A model generated the notes under the pieces. The model did no database searches and had not been told where the DNA came from. It saw only the letters and a program-made list of their open reading frames with translations. From the NCBI RefSeq assembly GCF_030708075.1, contig NZ_CP117982.1:2745302-2809301 (forward strand): a stretch of DNA of 64,000 nt. The letters run 5' to 3'. Shown here one piece after another: positions 26,763 to 36,454 of the stretch. Positions within the stretch are counted from its first letter, which is position 1. Every line of letters begins with the position of its first letter. This DNA is from Candidatus Epulonipiscium viviparus. Its GTDB lineage: Bacteria; Bacillota; Clostridia; Lachnospirales; Cellulosilyticaceae. A program made the translations under genes and the position numbers.

Positions 26763-28292
26763 TTAATCTACATCCAGTTGGATTACTACCGGATATTTGG
26801 TCTTAATTTTTGGTCCAATAATGGTTAGATGCGCGTCGCAAGATCTAAATTCACATTCTCCGTGCCCCAATATAGAAACCTTTTTGATTACGGCATTAAA
26901 GCGGTTGTTGTGTTGCACGTTTCCAAATGTTTTAACGTGAATTACGCCATCGGCAGGCCAGTTCATTGCAAAGATATATATTTTGGCTTTGTTGCACGTA
27001 AATCTAAAATCATCGGTAGCATAGCCCTTAAAGTTCATGTCGCTAAAGTGACCCTCTTCTGTTACAGTAGGCCCTTCGCCATATTTTCGATACGGATACG
27101 ATCCATAAATAGCGTCGCCGTTCACTCGAAGCCATTTGCCAACATCTCTCAAAACTTTGACGTCTCCTTCTGGAAGCGTACCATCTGATTTAGGCCCCAC
27201 GTTAAGAAGCAAGGAACCGTTTTTGCTAACCACATCAACTAGCGTGGCAACAACCTCGCTGGCATCTTTATAAATATTGCCAGGTGTGTAGCTCCAAGAG
27301 TTTTTGGCAACAGAAGTATCGTTTTGCCAGAAGTATGGCGAGATGCCGCTAAGTTGTCCTCGCTCAATATCTTTGACTGCAGAAGTATGCGCAAATGCGT
27401 CGTTTTTATAGTTGATAGTAACTTCTTCGCCCCATTCTTTGCCGCGGTTATAATAGTATGCTGCAAATTTTTTGAGGTACGGTTTCATCGGTTTAATTTG
27501 TATCCACCAATCAAAGTACATAATTTTAGGTCGGTATTTGTCCACAATTTCACAGGTTCTAGCAAGCCAGTCTTGCATAAACAATTCATCGATATTTACC
27601 AAGTCGATTGCTCCAAATGAAGGAGTTTTTTCGCCGCTTTCGGTATCAAATTTACGCTCATAAGATGGCCAATACATATCCCCATATGGAATATACGTGA
27701 CAGGGTCATCTTCTCGCTCTCGCATTCCGCCCATAAACCAGTAATGTTCCATTCGATGCGATGATGCGCAAAATGTCATCCCCTTTGCTTCGATGGCGGT
27801 TTTCAAAAGCCCCATCACATCTTTTTGTGGTCCCATCTTGCTCGCACACCAATCGCTTAACACGCTATCATACATCTGAAATCCATCACAATGTTCGGCA
27901 ACGGGCATTACAAACTTGGCACCAGATTCTCTAAAAAATTCAGCCCATTCATCTGCATCAAATTTTTCGGCCTTAAACATAGGCACAAAGTCGCGATAGT
28001 CAATTCCTGCTCCAAAATTTTCCTGATGAAATGAATAAATATCTTTGCCGCGCTGGATGGCTTCTTTGCGATACATAAAGTTGGGATACCATTCACTGCC
28101 AAATGCAGGTACAGTATATACGCCCCAGTGCATAAAGATTCCAAACTTTGCGTCGCGATACCATTTTGGAACCGGATAGTTAACGAGATTTTCCCAGTCA
28201 TCTTTATACGGACCTTTTGAAATTACTTCATCGATAGTTTTAAGGTAATTATTTAAATGTTCTTTTGAATACTCTGCTGCTTCTATTATCAT
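26763..28292 (-). CDS. Alpha-L-fucosidase (GH29)
   Basis: 509 residues. GH29 enzymes remove terminal alpha-L-fucose with retention. The catalytic domain starts near residue 40, with the family signature FGIFMHWGVYTVPAFGSEWY, AEHCDGFQMYDS and the nucleophile Asp in IMYFDWW. A C-terminal beta-sandwich follows. There is no signal peptide, so the enzyme should act in the cytoplasm on imported fucosyl-oligosaccharides. No fucose catabolic genes are adjacent, and it is separated from the sulfatase and the other glycosidase in the window. Confidence 0.92.
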   Translation of the reverse strand: MIIEAAEYSKEHLNNYLKTIDEVISKGPYKDDWENLVNYPVPKWYRDAKFGIFMHWGVYTVPAFGSEWYPNFMYRKEAIQRGKDIYSFHQENFGAGIDYRDFVPMFKAEKFDADEWAEFFRESGAKFVMPVAEHCDGFQMYDSVLSDWCASKMGPQKDVMGLLKTAIEAKGMTFCASSHRMEHYWFMGGMREREDDPVTYIPYGDMYWPSYERKFDTESGEKTPSFGAIDLVNIDELFMQDWLARTCEIVDKYRPKIMYFDWWIQIKPMKPYLKKFAAYYYNRGKEWGEEVTINYKNDAFAHTSAVKDIERGQLSGISPYFWQNDTSVAKNSWSYTPGNIYKDASEVVATLVDVVSKNGSLLLNVGPKSDGTLPEGDVKVLRDVGKWLRVNGDAIYGSYPYRKYGEGPTVTEEGHFSDMNFKGYATDDFRFTCNKAKIYIFAMNWPADGVIHVKTFGNVQHNNRFNAVIKKVSILGHGECEFRSCDAHLTIIGPKIKTKYPVVIQLDVD

Positions 28293-28417
28293 AATTAAAC
28301 TCCTAACAAGAAAGATTTTTACTGTTTTATATTATCATAAACCGATAATTGATACTATTAAAAAATATTCAAAATTTTTTAAAAAACTTTTGATGTGAAC
28401 AAAAATTGCAATAATAG

Positions 28418-28446
28418 TTTACGCTGCCGTCAAAAAGTGATATAAT
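28418..28446 (+). promoter_or_regulatory. Promoter of cstA
   Basis: TTTACG at 28418-28423, a 17-nt spacer and a perfect TATAAT at 28441-28446, about 52 nt before the ATG. Confidence 0.55.
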
Positions 28447-28497
28447 TGTTTTGTAATGAATTTGTAGAAAAGATTTAATAATAGGGAGGAAGAGAAA

Positions 28498-30192
28498 ATG
28501 AATGGTATTACAATGATGGCAATTGCAATTGTGGCTCTCGGATTGGCATACATATTATATGGCAAGTGGCTCGAAAAAACTTGGGGCATTGATGCAGATA
28601 AAAAAACTCCAGCATATGAATATGAAGATGGAGTGGATTACGTTCCTGCAGATGCGAATGTGGTGTTTGGACATCAGTTCGCGTCGATTGCCGGGGCGGG
28701 GCCGATCAATGGTCCAATTCAGGCCGCTATGTTTGGGTGGTTGCCAGTTCTATTATGGGTTATCATCGGAGGAATATTTTTTGGTGCGGTACAAGACTTT
28801 GTTTCGATGTACGCTTCTGTTAAAAATAAAGGTAAAACTATAGGCTATTTAATAGAAAAGTATATAGGAAAATTGGGTAAAAAGATGTTCTTACTATTTT
28901 GCTGGCTGTTTTGCATCTTGGTGATCGCCGCGTTTGCGGATATTGTTGCAGCAACATTTGATGGCTTTGCAAATTCTGGAGCAGAGATCGAAGCCAACGG
29001 TGCTGTTGCGAGCACATCGATGATTTTTATTGCAGAGGCAGTAGCGCTCGGATTTATTCTAAAAAAGTATCGATTTAGTAAAGGTATAAATACTAGTATT
29101 GCGGTAGCGTTGCTCGTTGCGGGGATAGCGCTCGGAATGATGTTTCCTATTTTTGTTGAAGGGTCTAGTTGGCATCTAATAATATTTATATACATTGGCA
29201 TTGCAACCATTACTCCAGTTTGGGCGTTGCTTCAACCTCGTGACTATTTAAACTCATACCTGTTGGTAATCATGATTTTGGCCGCAGTGGTGGGAGTATT
29301 TGTTGCTAATCCTGAGATCAATATGGAGATGTTTACGGCATTTAATGTAGGGGGATTGAGCATGTTCCCGTTCTTGTTTGTAACAATTGCATGTGGCGCA
29401 GTCTCAGGATTTCACTCACTAGTATCTTCTGGAACATCATCTAAGCAGATTAAAAACGAAAAGCACATGCTGCCGATTTCATATGGGTCTATGTTGTTAG
29501 AAGTATTGTTAGCCGTAATCGCATTGATAGCGGTTGCGTCGTTTGCTTCGGGGGAAGCTGCTGCCAACGGATACACAACGCCGGCACAAATTTTTGCAGG
29601 AGCAATTGCCAACTTTTTGAACACTTTGGGACTTCCACATAATGTAGTTTTTACATTAATAAATTTAGCAGTTTCGGCATTTGCGTTAACAAGTTTAGAC
29701 TCTGTTGCGAGAATTGGGAGAATATCTTTTCAAGAGTTGTTTATTGATGATACCAAAAAGCCAAACGCGGTAACTACCGTATTGGCAAATAAATATTTTG
29801 CAACATTGGCGACATTGGCGATGGCATATGCATTGGCAAAGTTAGGGTATGCGGCAATTTGGCCATTATTTGGGGCATCAAATCAGTTGCTATCCGTAAT
29901 AGCGTTGCTAGCCTGTGCGGTGTATCTAAAGCATGCAAAAAAGAAGAACGGGATGTTGATTATTCCGATATGTGTAATGATGATAATCACGTTTTCTGCG
30001 TTGGCTCAAAATATTATTAAGCTAGTTATCTTGTTTGGGGCAGGCGAAGGTATCAATGCTGGAAACATTTTACAATTGATATTTGCAATTCTAATAGCAG
30101 GATTAGGCGCAAGCGTAACATACGAAGGAATCAAGAAGCTATTTAAAAAAGATGAAGACATGACCGAAGACAGCACCGCGATAGCAGGGTAA
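28498..30192 (+). CDS. cstA: CstA-family carbon starvation transporter
   Basis: 564 residues and about 16 membrane segments. The family segments GHQFASIAGAGPINGPIQAA and SGFHSLVSSGTSSKQIKNE are present and firmly place it in the CstA family (peptide or pyruvate uptake). It is in the shorter class, similar to Firmicute CstA and YjiY-type proteins. A strong AGGGAGGAAGAG ribosome binding site precedes the ATG. It is monocistronic between its own promoter and a terminator. Confidence 0.92.
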   Translation: MNGITMMAIAIVALGLAYILYGKWLEKTWGIDADKKTPAYEYEDGVDYVPADANVVFGHQFASIAGAGPINGPIQAAMFGWLPVLLWVIIGGIFFGAVQDFVSMYASVKNKGKTIGYLIEKYIGKLGKKMFLLFCWLFCILVIAAFADIVAATFDGFANSGAEIEANGAVASTSMIFIAEAVALGFILKKYRFSKGINTSIAVALLVAGIALGMMFPIFVEGSSWHLIIFIYIGIATITPVWALLQPRDYLNSYLLVIMILAAVVGVFVANPEINMEMFTAFNVGGLSMFPFLFVTIACGAVSGFHSLVSSGTSSKQIKNEKHMLPISYGSMLLEVLLAVIALIAVASFASGEAAANGYTTPAQIFAGAIANFLNTLGLPHNVVFTLINLAVSAFALTSLDSVARIGRISFQELFIDDTKKPNAVTTVLANKYFATLATLAMAYALAKLGYAAIWPLFGASNQLLSVIALLACAVYLKHAKKKNGMLIIPICVMMIITFSALAQNIIKLVILFGAGEGINAGNILQLIFAILIAGLGASVTYEGIKKLFKKDEDMTEDSTAIAG

Positions 30193-30216
30193 TCTAAAGG
30201 TAATTGATATGTATAG

Positions 30217-30250
30217 GGGGCTATTATTTAGCGATAACAGCCCCATTTTT
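30217..30250. terminator. Terminator shared by cstA and the small Lys-rich gene
   Basis: Stem ggggct / agcccc with an inner ttat / ataa pairing (30217-30244), then ATTTTTAT on the plus strand. It lies between convergent genes. Confidence 0.8.
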
Positions 30251-30262
30251 ATATTGCGTGTG

Positions 30263-30394
30263 TTATTTTTTCTTTTTTTTAGATGGAGTAATTTCTTCTG
30301 CAACTTCCATAACAAGTTCTTCAGTCTGAGAACTTTGAACATTAGATCTGTCTTTAGTTTTCTTCTTAGCTTTGTTATTCTTATTTTTTGCCAT
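30263..30394 (-). CDS. Very small Lys-rich protein, unknown
   Basis: 43 residues, too short for usual ORF cut-offs but preceded by a near-perfect AAAGGAGAT nine bases before the ATG. The sequence begins MAKNKNNKAKKKTKDR, has an acidic, hydrophobic middle (EELVMEVAEEI) and ends in five Lys. Both ends are strongly basic, as in small nucleic-acid-binding or ribosome-associated proteins, but no family is recognised. The strong ribosome binding site and own downstream hairpin argue that it is real. Confidence 0.6.
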   Translation of the reverse strand: MAKNKNNKAKKKTKDRSNVQSSQTEELVMEVAEEITPSKKKKK

Positions 30395-30538
30395 CTCAAA
30401 TATCTCCTTTAAAAAAAAATAAAATAATTACGGAAATAGTATGCCAGGTATTTTCTGATCTTATACATAAATTGAAAAAAATTTAAATTTTTTGGCGGTC
30501 GAAGCAGGGAGAGATGTTATATAAATGCAAAAACATGG

Positions 30539-30556
30539 TTATACTGAGAGTATAAT
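30539..30556. promoter_or_regulatory. Dyad overlapping the -10 element of glnS
   Basis: A perfect inverted repeat ttatact-gag-agtataa (30539-30555) covers TATAAT at 30551-30556, some 20 nt before the ATG. Such an overlap suits a repressor site. No good -35 was found at the expected distance. Confidence 0.4.
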
Positions 30557-30576
30557 TTTAACTTGAAGGGATAATT

Positions 30577-32232
30577 ATGGAAACTAAGACACAGTCAAAT
30601 TTTATAAATACAATTATTGAGAAGGATTTAGAGTCAAAAAAGCATGATCAGATCATAACGAGATTTCCGCCAGAACCAAATGGCTATTTGCACATAGGTC
30701 ACGCAAAGAGTATATGCTTAAATTTTGGCATTGCTAAACAATTTAATGGCAAGGTAAATTTGAGATTTGATGATACCAACCCTACTAAAGAAGATGAAGA
30801 ATACGTAAATTCGATTCAAGAAGATATAAAATGGCTTGGATTTAAGTGGGATCAGCTGTTGTTTGCATCAAACTATTTTGACACTATGTATGCTAAGGCA
30901 GTGCTCCTGATTAAAAAGGGACTTGCGTATGTATGTGAACTAACTCCCGAAGAAATGAAAGAATATCGCGGAACTCTGAGTGAACCAGGCAAAGATAGTC
31001 CGTATCGCAATAGAAGTGTGGCAGAAAATCTAGAATTATTTGAAAAAATGAAGAATGGAGATTTTCCAGATGGATCGCGTGTGTTGCGTGCCAAAATTGA
31101 TATGAGTAGCCCAAACATCAATTTCCGTGACCCTATTTTATATCGCATTTCTCATAATACGCATCACAATACTGGCGATAAATGGTGCATATACCCAATG
31201 TATGACTTCGCGCATTCTCTAGAAGATGCTATAGAAGGGATCACGCATTCGATATGTACGCTGGAGTTTGAAGATCATCGCCCGCTATACGATTGGGTGG
31301 TTCGAGAATGTGAAATGGAAAGCGTTCCTCGTCAGATAGAGTTTGCGCGCCTAAATATGACCAATACAGTTATGAGCAAGAGAAAGCTTAAGTTGCTAGT
31401 AGATGAAGGAATAGTTGACGGATGGGACGATCCCAGAATGCCAACTATATCAGGGCTTCGAAGACGCGGTTATACAGCAGAAGCAATTAGAAACTTATGC
31501 TTCGAAATTGGTGTTGCAAAGGCAAGTTCGGTAGTGGATTCTCAGATGTTAGACTATTTCGTACGAGAAGACTTGCTTCCAAAGGCTCCTCTGGCTATGG
31601 CAATCATCAATCCTCTAAAAGTGGTTATTACAAATTATCCAGAAGATAAAACTGAGTATGTGGAAATTGAGAATAACCCTAAAAACGAAGCAATGGGAAG
31701 CAGAAAAATTTTGTTTTCAAGAGAGATTTATATAGAACGAGATGACTTTATGGAAGTGCCTGCAAAGAAATATTTTAGACTGTTTCCGGGTAATGAAGTG
31801 CGCCTTAAGGGAGCATATTTTATAAAATGTACCGATGTTATTAAAGACGATGCGGGCAATGTAACAGAAATCCGAGCAACATACGACCCAGAAACTAAAA
31901 GTGGAAGTGGCTTTACTGCACGAAAAGTAAAATCCACAATTCATTGGATAAGCGTAAAAGATGCGCTGCCATGCGAGTTTAGATTTTTTGAGCCATTGAT
32001 AGAAGATGATAAAGAAGAAAATAAAGGGAAGCATTTCTTAGAACAAATCAATCCAAATTCGCTTCAAATATTTGAGGGATATATAGAAAAAGAAGCGATT
32101 AAAAATGCAAAACCATTGGATAAATTTCAGTTTGTTCGACATGGATTTTTCAATGTAGATACCAAATATACTACAAAAGACAAGCTAGTATTTAATCAAA
32201 TTGTGCCATTAAAGAGTTCATTTAAAATATAA
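30577..32232 (+). CDS. glnS: Glutaminyl-tRNA synthetase
   Basis: 551 residues. Class I enzyme that charges tRNA-Gln. The HIGH motif is in [10 protein letters not shown] (about 38-47), and the KMSKS-like loop is VMSKRKL (about 268-274). RFDDTNP and the anticodon-binding beta-barrels at the C-terminus complete the GlnRS layout and separate it from GluRS. Many Firmicutes lack this enzyme and use GluRS plus GatCAB, so its presence is informative about lineage. AAGGG lies before the ATG. Confidence 0.95.
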   Translation: METKTQSNFINTIIEKDLESKKHDQIITRFPPEPNGYLHIGHAKSICLNFGIAKQFNGKVNLRFDDTNPTKEDEEYVNSIQEDIKWLGFKWDQLLFASNYFDTMYAKAVLLIKKGLAYVCELTPEEMKEYRGTLSEPGKDSPYRNRSVAENLELFEKMKNGDFPDGSRVLRAKIDMSSPNINFRDPILYRISHNTHHNTGDKWCIYPMYDFAHSLEDAIEGITHSICTLEFEDHRPLYDWVVRECEMESVPRQIEFARLNMTNTVMSKRKLKLLVDEGIVDGWDDPRMPTISGLRRRGYTAEAIRNLCFEIGVAKASSVVDSQMLDYFVREDLLPKAPLAMAIINPLKVVITNYPEDKTEYVEIENNPKNEAMGSRKILFSREIYIERDDFMEVPAKKYFRLFPGNEVRLKGAYFIKCTDVIKDDAGNVTEIRATYDPETKSGSGFTARKVKSTIHWISVKDALPCEFRFFEPLIEDDKEENKGKHFLEQINPNSLQIFEGYIEKEAIKNAKPLDKFQFVRHGFFNVDTKYTTKDKLVFNQIVPLKSSFKI

Positions 32233-32275
32233 TATAGATTGCCAGCATTGGAAGCTGCAAAAAATTTTAAAAATT

Positions 32276-32304
32276 TTGGAATAAATTTCGAGTGGTGCTA
32301 ATAT
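32276..32304 (+). promoter_or_regulatory. Putative promoter of the urt operon
   Basis: TTGGAA at 32276-32281, a 17-nt spacer and TAATAT at 32299-32304. Transcription from here would begin around 32311, just before the tandem attenuator leader. Confidence 0.45.
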
Positions 32305-32319
32305 TATAGAGTTATAAGA

Positions 32320-32366
32320 TTGACAATGGGGTCAGCATTCATTTTTGGGGATGCTGGCTTTTTTTA
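32320..32366 (+). promoter_or_regulatory. Leader attenuator module 1: A1/G4 hexaloop hairpin overlapping a terminator
   Basis: Hairpin ttgac-AATGGG-gtcag (32320-32335) has a six-base loop with A at position 1 and G at position 4. Its 3' arm is also the 5' arm of a terminator stem gtcagcat / atgctggc (32331-32338 and 32351-32358) followed by seven T. The two structures are mutually exclusive. This matches the logic of ANTAR-regulator antitermination; the link to an ANTAR protein is inference. Confidence 0.6.
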
Positions 32367-32372
32367 TATTTT

Positions 32373-32421
32373 GTTGACAATGGGGTCAACGCCTGTATTT
32401 GCATGGGTGTTGATCTTTTTA
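32373..32421 (+). promoter_or_regulatory. Leader attenuator module 2: repeat of the hexaloop hairpin and terminator
   Basis: The same 15-nt sequence as in module 1 recurs (32374-32388). The hairpin is gttgac-AATGGG-gtcaac (32373-32390, 6 bp perfect). Its 3' arm is shared with a terminator stem gtcaacgcc / ggtgttgat (32385-32393 and 32406-32414) followed by CTTTTTAT. The urtA ribosome binding site follows 10 nt later, so readthrough of both modules would be needed for urt expression from the upstream promoter. Confidence 0.6.
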
Positions 32422-32444
32422 TATTTTAAGAGGGGGAAATGAAA

Positions 32445-33647
32445 ATGAAAAAATTTGGTGGCGCAATTGCAATTTTAGTATCTATGATAGGAATAACAGG
32501 ATGCAACAGTGAGGTAGCGGATGATAATACTGTAAAAGTTGGATTATTACATTCGTTGACAGGTTCGATGGCAATTAGCGAAAAATCCGTGCGCGATGCG
32601 GAGGTGTTGGCAATCACTCAGATCAACGAAGCAGGGGGAGTTTTAGGAAAGCAGATCGAATACATCTCCGAAGATGGTGCATCTGACCCTTCAACTTTTG
32701 CAACAAAAGCTGAAAAACTAGTTGATAGCGAAGATGTGGCGGCGGTTTTTGGTTGCTGGACCTCTTCATCACGCAAGGCAGTAAAATCGATATTCGAAGA
32801 TTATGGCGCATTACTATGGTATCCTGTTCAATACGAAGGAATGGAAGCGAGTAGTAATATTGTATATACAGGAGCGGCTCCGAATCAGCAAATCGTACCC
32901 GCAATAGAATATCTGATAGACCAAGGTTACGATGACTTTTTCTTATTAGGATCCGACTATGTATTTCCAAGAACTGCCAATATGATCATAGAAGCTCAGC
33001 TTGCAGCTTATGATGACATACATATAGTGGGAGAAGAGTATGCAGATATGGAGCAAACCGACTTCGCGGCTATCATCGCCAAAATAGAAGAAGCCGATCC
33101 AGACGTAATAATAAATACGCTAAACGGAACTGGCAACGTATCGTTTTTTAAGCAAATGTCTGAGAAAAATTATACAGCAGAAGATTATATGACTATGTCT
33201 TTTTCGATTGCAGAAGAAGAGGTTGCGACAATCGGGGCAGAGATATTACAAGATCACTTGGTTTCCTGGAATTATTATCAAACTACAGATACACCAGAAA
33301 ACGAAGCATTTGTTGAAGCGTACAAAGACATGTTTGGTGCCAACAGAGTAACAAGCGACCCGGCTGAAGCGGCATACAACGCGGTTTACCTATGGAAAGC
33401 GGCGGTAGAGATGGCAGGCAGCTTTGCGGTAGAAGATGTGTTAGACGCAATAGCAACAGGGGCAGTATCTTTTGATGCGCCAGAAGGAACCGTCATAATC
33501 GATGGACAAAATCAGCATCTAGCAAAGCCGGTGCGCATAGGAGAAGTAAGAGAAGACGGGTTGATCTACGAAGTCTTTGCAACAGGAGAGGCAGTAGCGC
33601 CAGATCCATATCTAACAACCTATGATTGGGCAGAAATAATACGTTAA
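32445..33647 (+). CDS. urtA: Urea ABC transporter substrate-binding lipoprotein
   Basis: 400 residues from the ATG at 32445, eight bases after GAGGGGG; the ATG at 32439 is too close to that site. A lipoprotein signal ends in the lipobox ITGC near residue 22. The mature part has the UrtA hallmarks [28 protein letters not shown] and WYPVQYEG. The protein is tethered outside the membrane and delivers urea (or short amides) to UrtBCDE. It is first in a five-gene operon directly upstream of the urease cluster. Confidence 0.93.
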   Translation: MKKFGGAIAILVSMIGITGCNSEVADDNTVKVGLLHSLTGSMAISEKSVRDAEVLAITQINEAGGVLGKQIEYISEDGASDPSTFATKAEKLVDSEDVAAVFGCWTSSSRKAVKSIFEDYGALLWYPVQYEGMEASSNIVYTGAAPNQQIVPAIEYLIDQGYDDFFLLGSDYVFPRTANMIIEAQLAAYDDIHIVGEEYADMEQTDFAAIIAKIEEADPDVIINTLNGTGNVSFFKQMSEKNYTAEDYMTMSFSIAEEEVATIGAEILQDHLVSWNYYQTTDTPENEAFVEAYKDMFGANRVTSDPAEAAYNAVYLWKAAVEMAGSFAVEDVLDAIATGAVSFDAPEGTVIIDGQNQHLAKPVRIGEVREDGLIYEVFATGEAVAPDPYLTTYDWAEIIR

Positions 33648-33671
33648 AAATTTGTGAGGGAGAGGGTAAGA

Positions 33672-34574
33672 ATGAATCAATTTGTAAATACACTATTTAA
33701 TGGATTGAGTTTGACATCAATAATTTTATTGGCCTCGTTGGGATTATCAATAACATTTGGTTTAATGCGCGTAATTAATATGGCTCATGGAGAATTTATC
33801 ATGATTGGCGCATATGCAACATATGTGGTGCAGATGGTGTTTGCAGCAGTGGTGCCAGAGCAATTTCAAAGTTGGTATTATGTGGTTGCGATACCGATAG
33901 CATTCTTGGCGGCATTTGCAATCGGAAGTCTACTAGAAAAGCTGGTAATTTCGAGATTATATGGTCGTGAAATTGATTCGCTTCTAGCAACATTTGGAGT
34001 CAGCCTTATATTACAACAATTGGCAAGGTCCATTTTTGGTGCGCAAGGCGTAAATGTAAAAGCACCAGAATTTTTGTTTGGAGGTATTTCGATAGGAGGA
34101 ATTACCCTTTCGTATAACAGACTTTTCATAATTTTCAGCGTGGTAATGTGTATTGTATTGACATGGTACATAATGTATCGTTCGGGATTTGGCAAACAGA
34201 TGAGAGCAGTAATGCAAAACAGAGGAATGGCACAATGTATGGGCATAAATTCGAGGCGAGTAGATAATCTGACATTTGCAATAGGTTCGGGAATTGCGGG
34301 GATAGCAGGTTGTTCGATATCGCTGCTAGGCTCGGTGGATTCCACAGTGGGGCAAAACTATATCGTGTATGCCTTTATGGTGGTAGTGTTGGGCGGCGTT
34401 GGAAATCTCAAAGGCAGTGTGATCGGTGCGGCAATCATAGGGTTTGCTAGTATATTTGCAGAGAACTATACATCCGCAACGATGGCAAAAGCAATTGTGT
34501 TATTCATAGTGATAATATTTTTGCAAAAGCGGCCACAAGGATTGTTTGTAGTGAGAAGTAGAGACTTAGATTAA
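33672..34574 (+). CDS. urtB: Urea ABC transporter permease UrtB
   Basis: 300 residues from the ATG at 33672. The alternative GTG 18 nt upstream has the GGGAGAGGG ribosome binding site inside it. About eight membrane segments of the LivH type are seen, with the segments GLSITFGLMRVINMAHGEF and GGVGNLKGSVIGAAIIG. It pairs with UrtC to form the membrane pore. It lies 24 nt after urtA. Confidence 0.93.
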   Translation: MNQFVNTLFNGLSLTSIILLASLGLSITFGLMRVINMAHGEFIMIGAYATYVVQMVFAAVVPEQFQSWYYVVAIPIAFLAAFAIGSLLEKLVISRLYGREIDSLLATFGVSLILQQLARSIFGAQGVNVKAPEFLFGGISIGGITLSYNRLFIIFSVVMCIVLTWYIMYRSGFGKQMRAVMQNRGMAQCMGINSRRVDNLTFAIGSGIAGIAGCSISLLGSVDSTVGQNYIVYAFMVVVLGGVGNLKGSVIGAAIIGFASIFAENYTSATMAKAIVLFIVIIFLQKRPQGLFVVRSRDLD

Positions 34575-34586
34575 GGGGGGATTGCA

Positions 34587-35690
34587 ATGAAAGGAAAAGG
34601 AGAAAATATCAGCTTTGCGGTGATTGTAATAATTTTAGCGATGGTTCCGGTGCTATTGCAATTAAACTTAATAGGCGGAAGCTCAACAGTAATCTTTATA
34701 GGAAAATGCATGGCATATGCAATTGTGGCGATAGGCATAGATCTAATTTGGGGATACACAGGAATACTTAGCTTGGGGCATGGGCTATACTTTGCGCTCG
34801 GGGGCTATGGGATGGCAATGTACTTAAAATTGGTGAGTACGGGAGGAGAAATTACGGACTTTATGCGAGTGGGAGGTATAGAAGAACTACCATTAATATG
34901 GAAAATATTTGAATATCTACCAAATGCGATGTTTTTTATGATAGCCATTCCGGCAGCAGTTTCATTTTTGGTGGGCTATATGATGTTTAAAAATAGAGTT
35001 AAGGGAGTATACTTTTCGATCATCTCGCAGGCACTAACATGGGCCATGTATTCAATATTTATTTCGCTGTCGCCATATACAAATGGAAACGTTGGAATAA
35101 CAGAAATCAAGTCGTTGTTTGGAAGCGTAAAAGGGGATGCCAACCGCGGAAATATGTTTTTGTTGTTCTATGCGACACTGGCAGTTCTGATACTGGTTTA
35201 TGTATTTGCAAAGTTTTTGGTAGGTCGAAAGTTTGGGAGAGTGTTGGTTGCGATCCGCGATGGTGAAAACAGAACTTATTTTTCGGGATATAGCGTAAGT
35301 TTGTTTAAGACTTTTGTATACGTATTGTCTGCAGTAATTGCGGCGGTAGCAGGCGCGATATTTGTAAACTTTAACGGAAGCATTACGCCGTCTGAAATGA
35401 CGATAGAGTTTTCGATCATGATGGTAATTTGGGTTGCAGTAGGAGGTCGAGGTACCATAATCGGAGCAGTAATCGGGGCTTTTTTGATCAACATTGGTCA
35501 GTATAACCTGAGCTCTGGAATTTTTGTAGAAGCGTGGCAATATATAATTGGGGCAGTATTTTGCTTAACGATCCTATTTTTTAAAGGTGGATTGGTGGGC
35601 TTGGCAAAAGAGCAAATCCCAGCTGCAATAGCAAAGTTAAAAAAGCGCAAGTCGCCGACAGTGGTCGTGGCGATATCAAAGGAGGCATAG
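34587..35690 (+). CDS. urtC: Urea ABC transporter permease UrtC
   Basis: 367 residues of LivM type, about ten membrane segments. Characteristic segments are GIDLIWGYTGILSLGHGLYFALGGYG near residues 50-75 and VGGRGTIIGAVIGAF near 290-305. A basic C-terminal tail follows. AAGGGGGG precedes the ATG, 12 nt after urtB. Confidence 0.92.
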   Translation: MKGKGENISFAVIVIILAMVPVLLQLNLIGGSSTVIFIGKCMAYAIVAIGIDLIWGYTGILSLGHGLYFALGGYGMAMYLKLVSTGGEITDFMRVGGIEELPLIWKIFEYLPNAMFFMIAIPAAVSFLVGYMMFKNRVKGVYFSIISQALTWAMYSIFISLSPYTNGNVGITEIKSLFGSVKGDANRGNMFLLFYATLAVLILVYVFAKFLVGRKFGRVLVAIRDGENRTYFSGYSVSLFKTFVYVLSAVIAAVAGAIFVNFNGSITPSEMTIEFSIMMVIWVAVGGRGTIIGAVIGAFLINIGQYNLSSGIFVEAWQYIIGAVFCLTILFFKGGLVGLAKEQIPAAIAKLKKRKSPTVVVAISKEA

Positions 35691-35693
35691 GCT

Positions 35694-36449
35694 ATGTCAG
35701 ATACAGTAATAGATATCCGTCAAATATCAGTTTGCTTTGATGGTTTTCACGCATTGACAGACGTGACATCCAAAGTTAGACGCAACACAATTCATTTTTT
35801 TATAGGCCCAAATGGTGCGGGCAAAACAACTCTGCTAGATATTATATGCGCAAAGACGAAGCCCACTTCGGGGAAGGTTTCGTTTTTTCCTAAAGGGCAT
35901 AACGGAATATTGCTAACGGGAATGAAGGAATATCAAATTGTAAGAAAAGGTATAGGCCGCAAATTTCAGGTGCCATCGGTGTTTGTAAATCTAACAGTGA
36001 GAGAGAATATGGAGCTTTCGTTAAAATCGCATAAAGGCATTTGGGATAGTATCTTAAAAAAGCCTTCGCTACAAGAATATTCAGAAATCGAGCGGGTGCT
36101 AAGAAAAATTGATTTGCTAGACAAGATAGACACCAGAGCTGGGGCATTGGCACATGGGCAAAAGCAGTGGCTAGAGATTGGAATGCAGCTAGTGCAAAAG
36201 CCCGAAGTAATTATGCTAGATGAGCCGGCAGCAGGCATGGGTAAGCCAGAAACGTTTAAAACCGGAGAAATTTTAAAGGAAATAAAAAAGGAATGTACAA
36301 TAATCGTGATAGAGCATGATATGGAATTTGTGAAGCAAGTGGCAGATGTTGTAACAGTACTACATGAGGGAAAGGTGCTCAGAGAAGGGCATATCGACGA
36401 CATCCTAAATGATCAAACTGTTCAAGCCGTCTATCTGGGAAGGGGATAA
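35694..36449 (+). CDS. urtD: Urea ABC transporter ATP-binding protein UrtD
   Basis: 251 residues, LivG type. Walker A is GPNGAGKTT (about 42-50), the signature is ALAHGQKQWLEIGMQL, Walker B is VIMLDEPAAGM, and the switch His is in VIEHDMEF. The signature motif reads AHGQ, the normal variant in the UrtD/LivG branch. It starts 3 nt after urtC with AAAGGAGG in the end of that gene. Confidence 0.93.
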   Translation: MSDTVIDIRQISVCFDGFHALTDVTSKVRRNTIHFFIGPNGAGKTTLLDIICAKTKPTSGKVSFFPKGHNGILLTGMKEYQIVRKGIGRKFQVPSVFVNLTVRENMELSLKSHKGIWDSILKKPSLQEYSEIERVLRKIDLLDKIDTRAGALAHGQKQWLEIGMQLVQKPEVIMLDEPAAGMGKPETFKTGEILKEIKKECTIIVIEHDMEFVKQVADVVTVLHEGKVLREGHIDDILNDQTVQAVYLGRG

Positions 36450-36454
36450 GAGCC

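Noticed and set aside
28523-28843. 106-codon alternative frame within cstA
   Set aside because: It overlaps the well-supported cstA frame entirely and has no family features.
30400-30576. T-box leader before glnS
   Set aside because: No TGGNACCGCG-type T-box sequence or specifier stem could be found; the spacer is short and only shows a small dyad over the -10.
32320-32421. Guanidine-II (mini-ykkC) or other known tandem-hairpin riboswitch
   Set aside because: The loops are AATGGG, not the ACGR loops of that class, and the hairpins overlap terminators in a different way.
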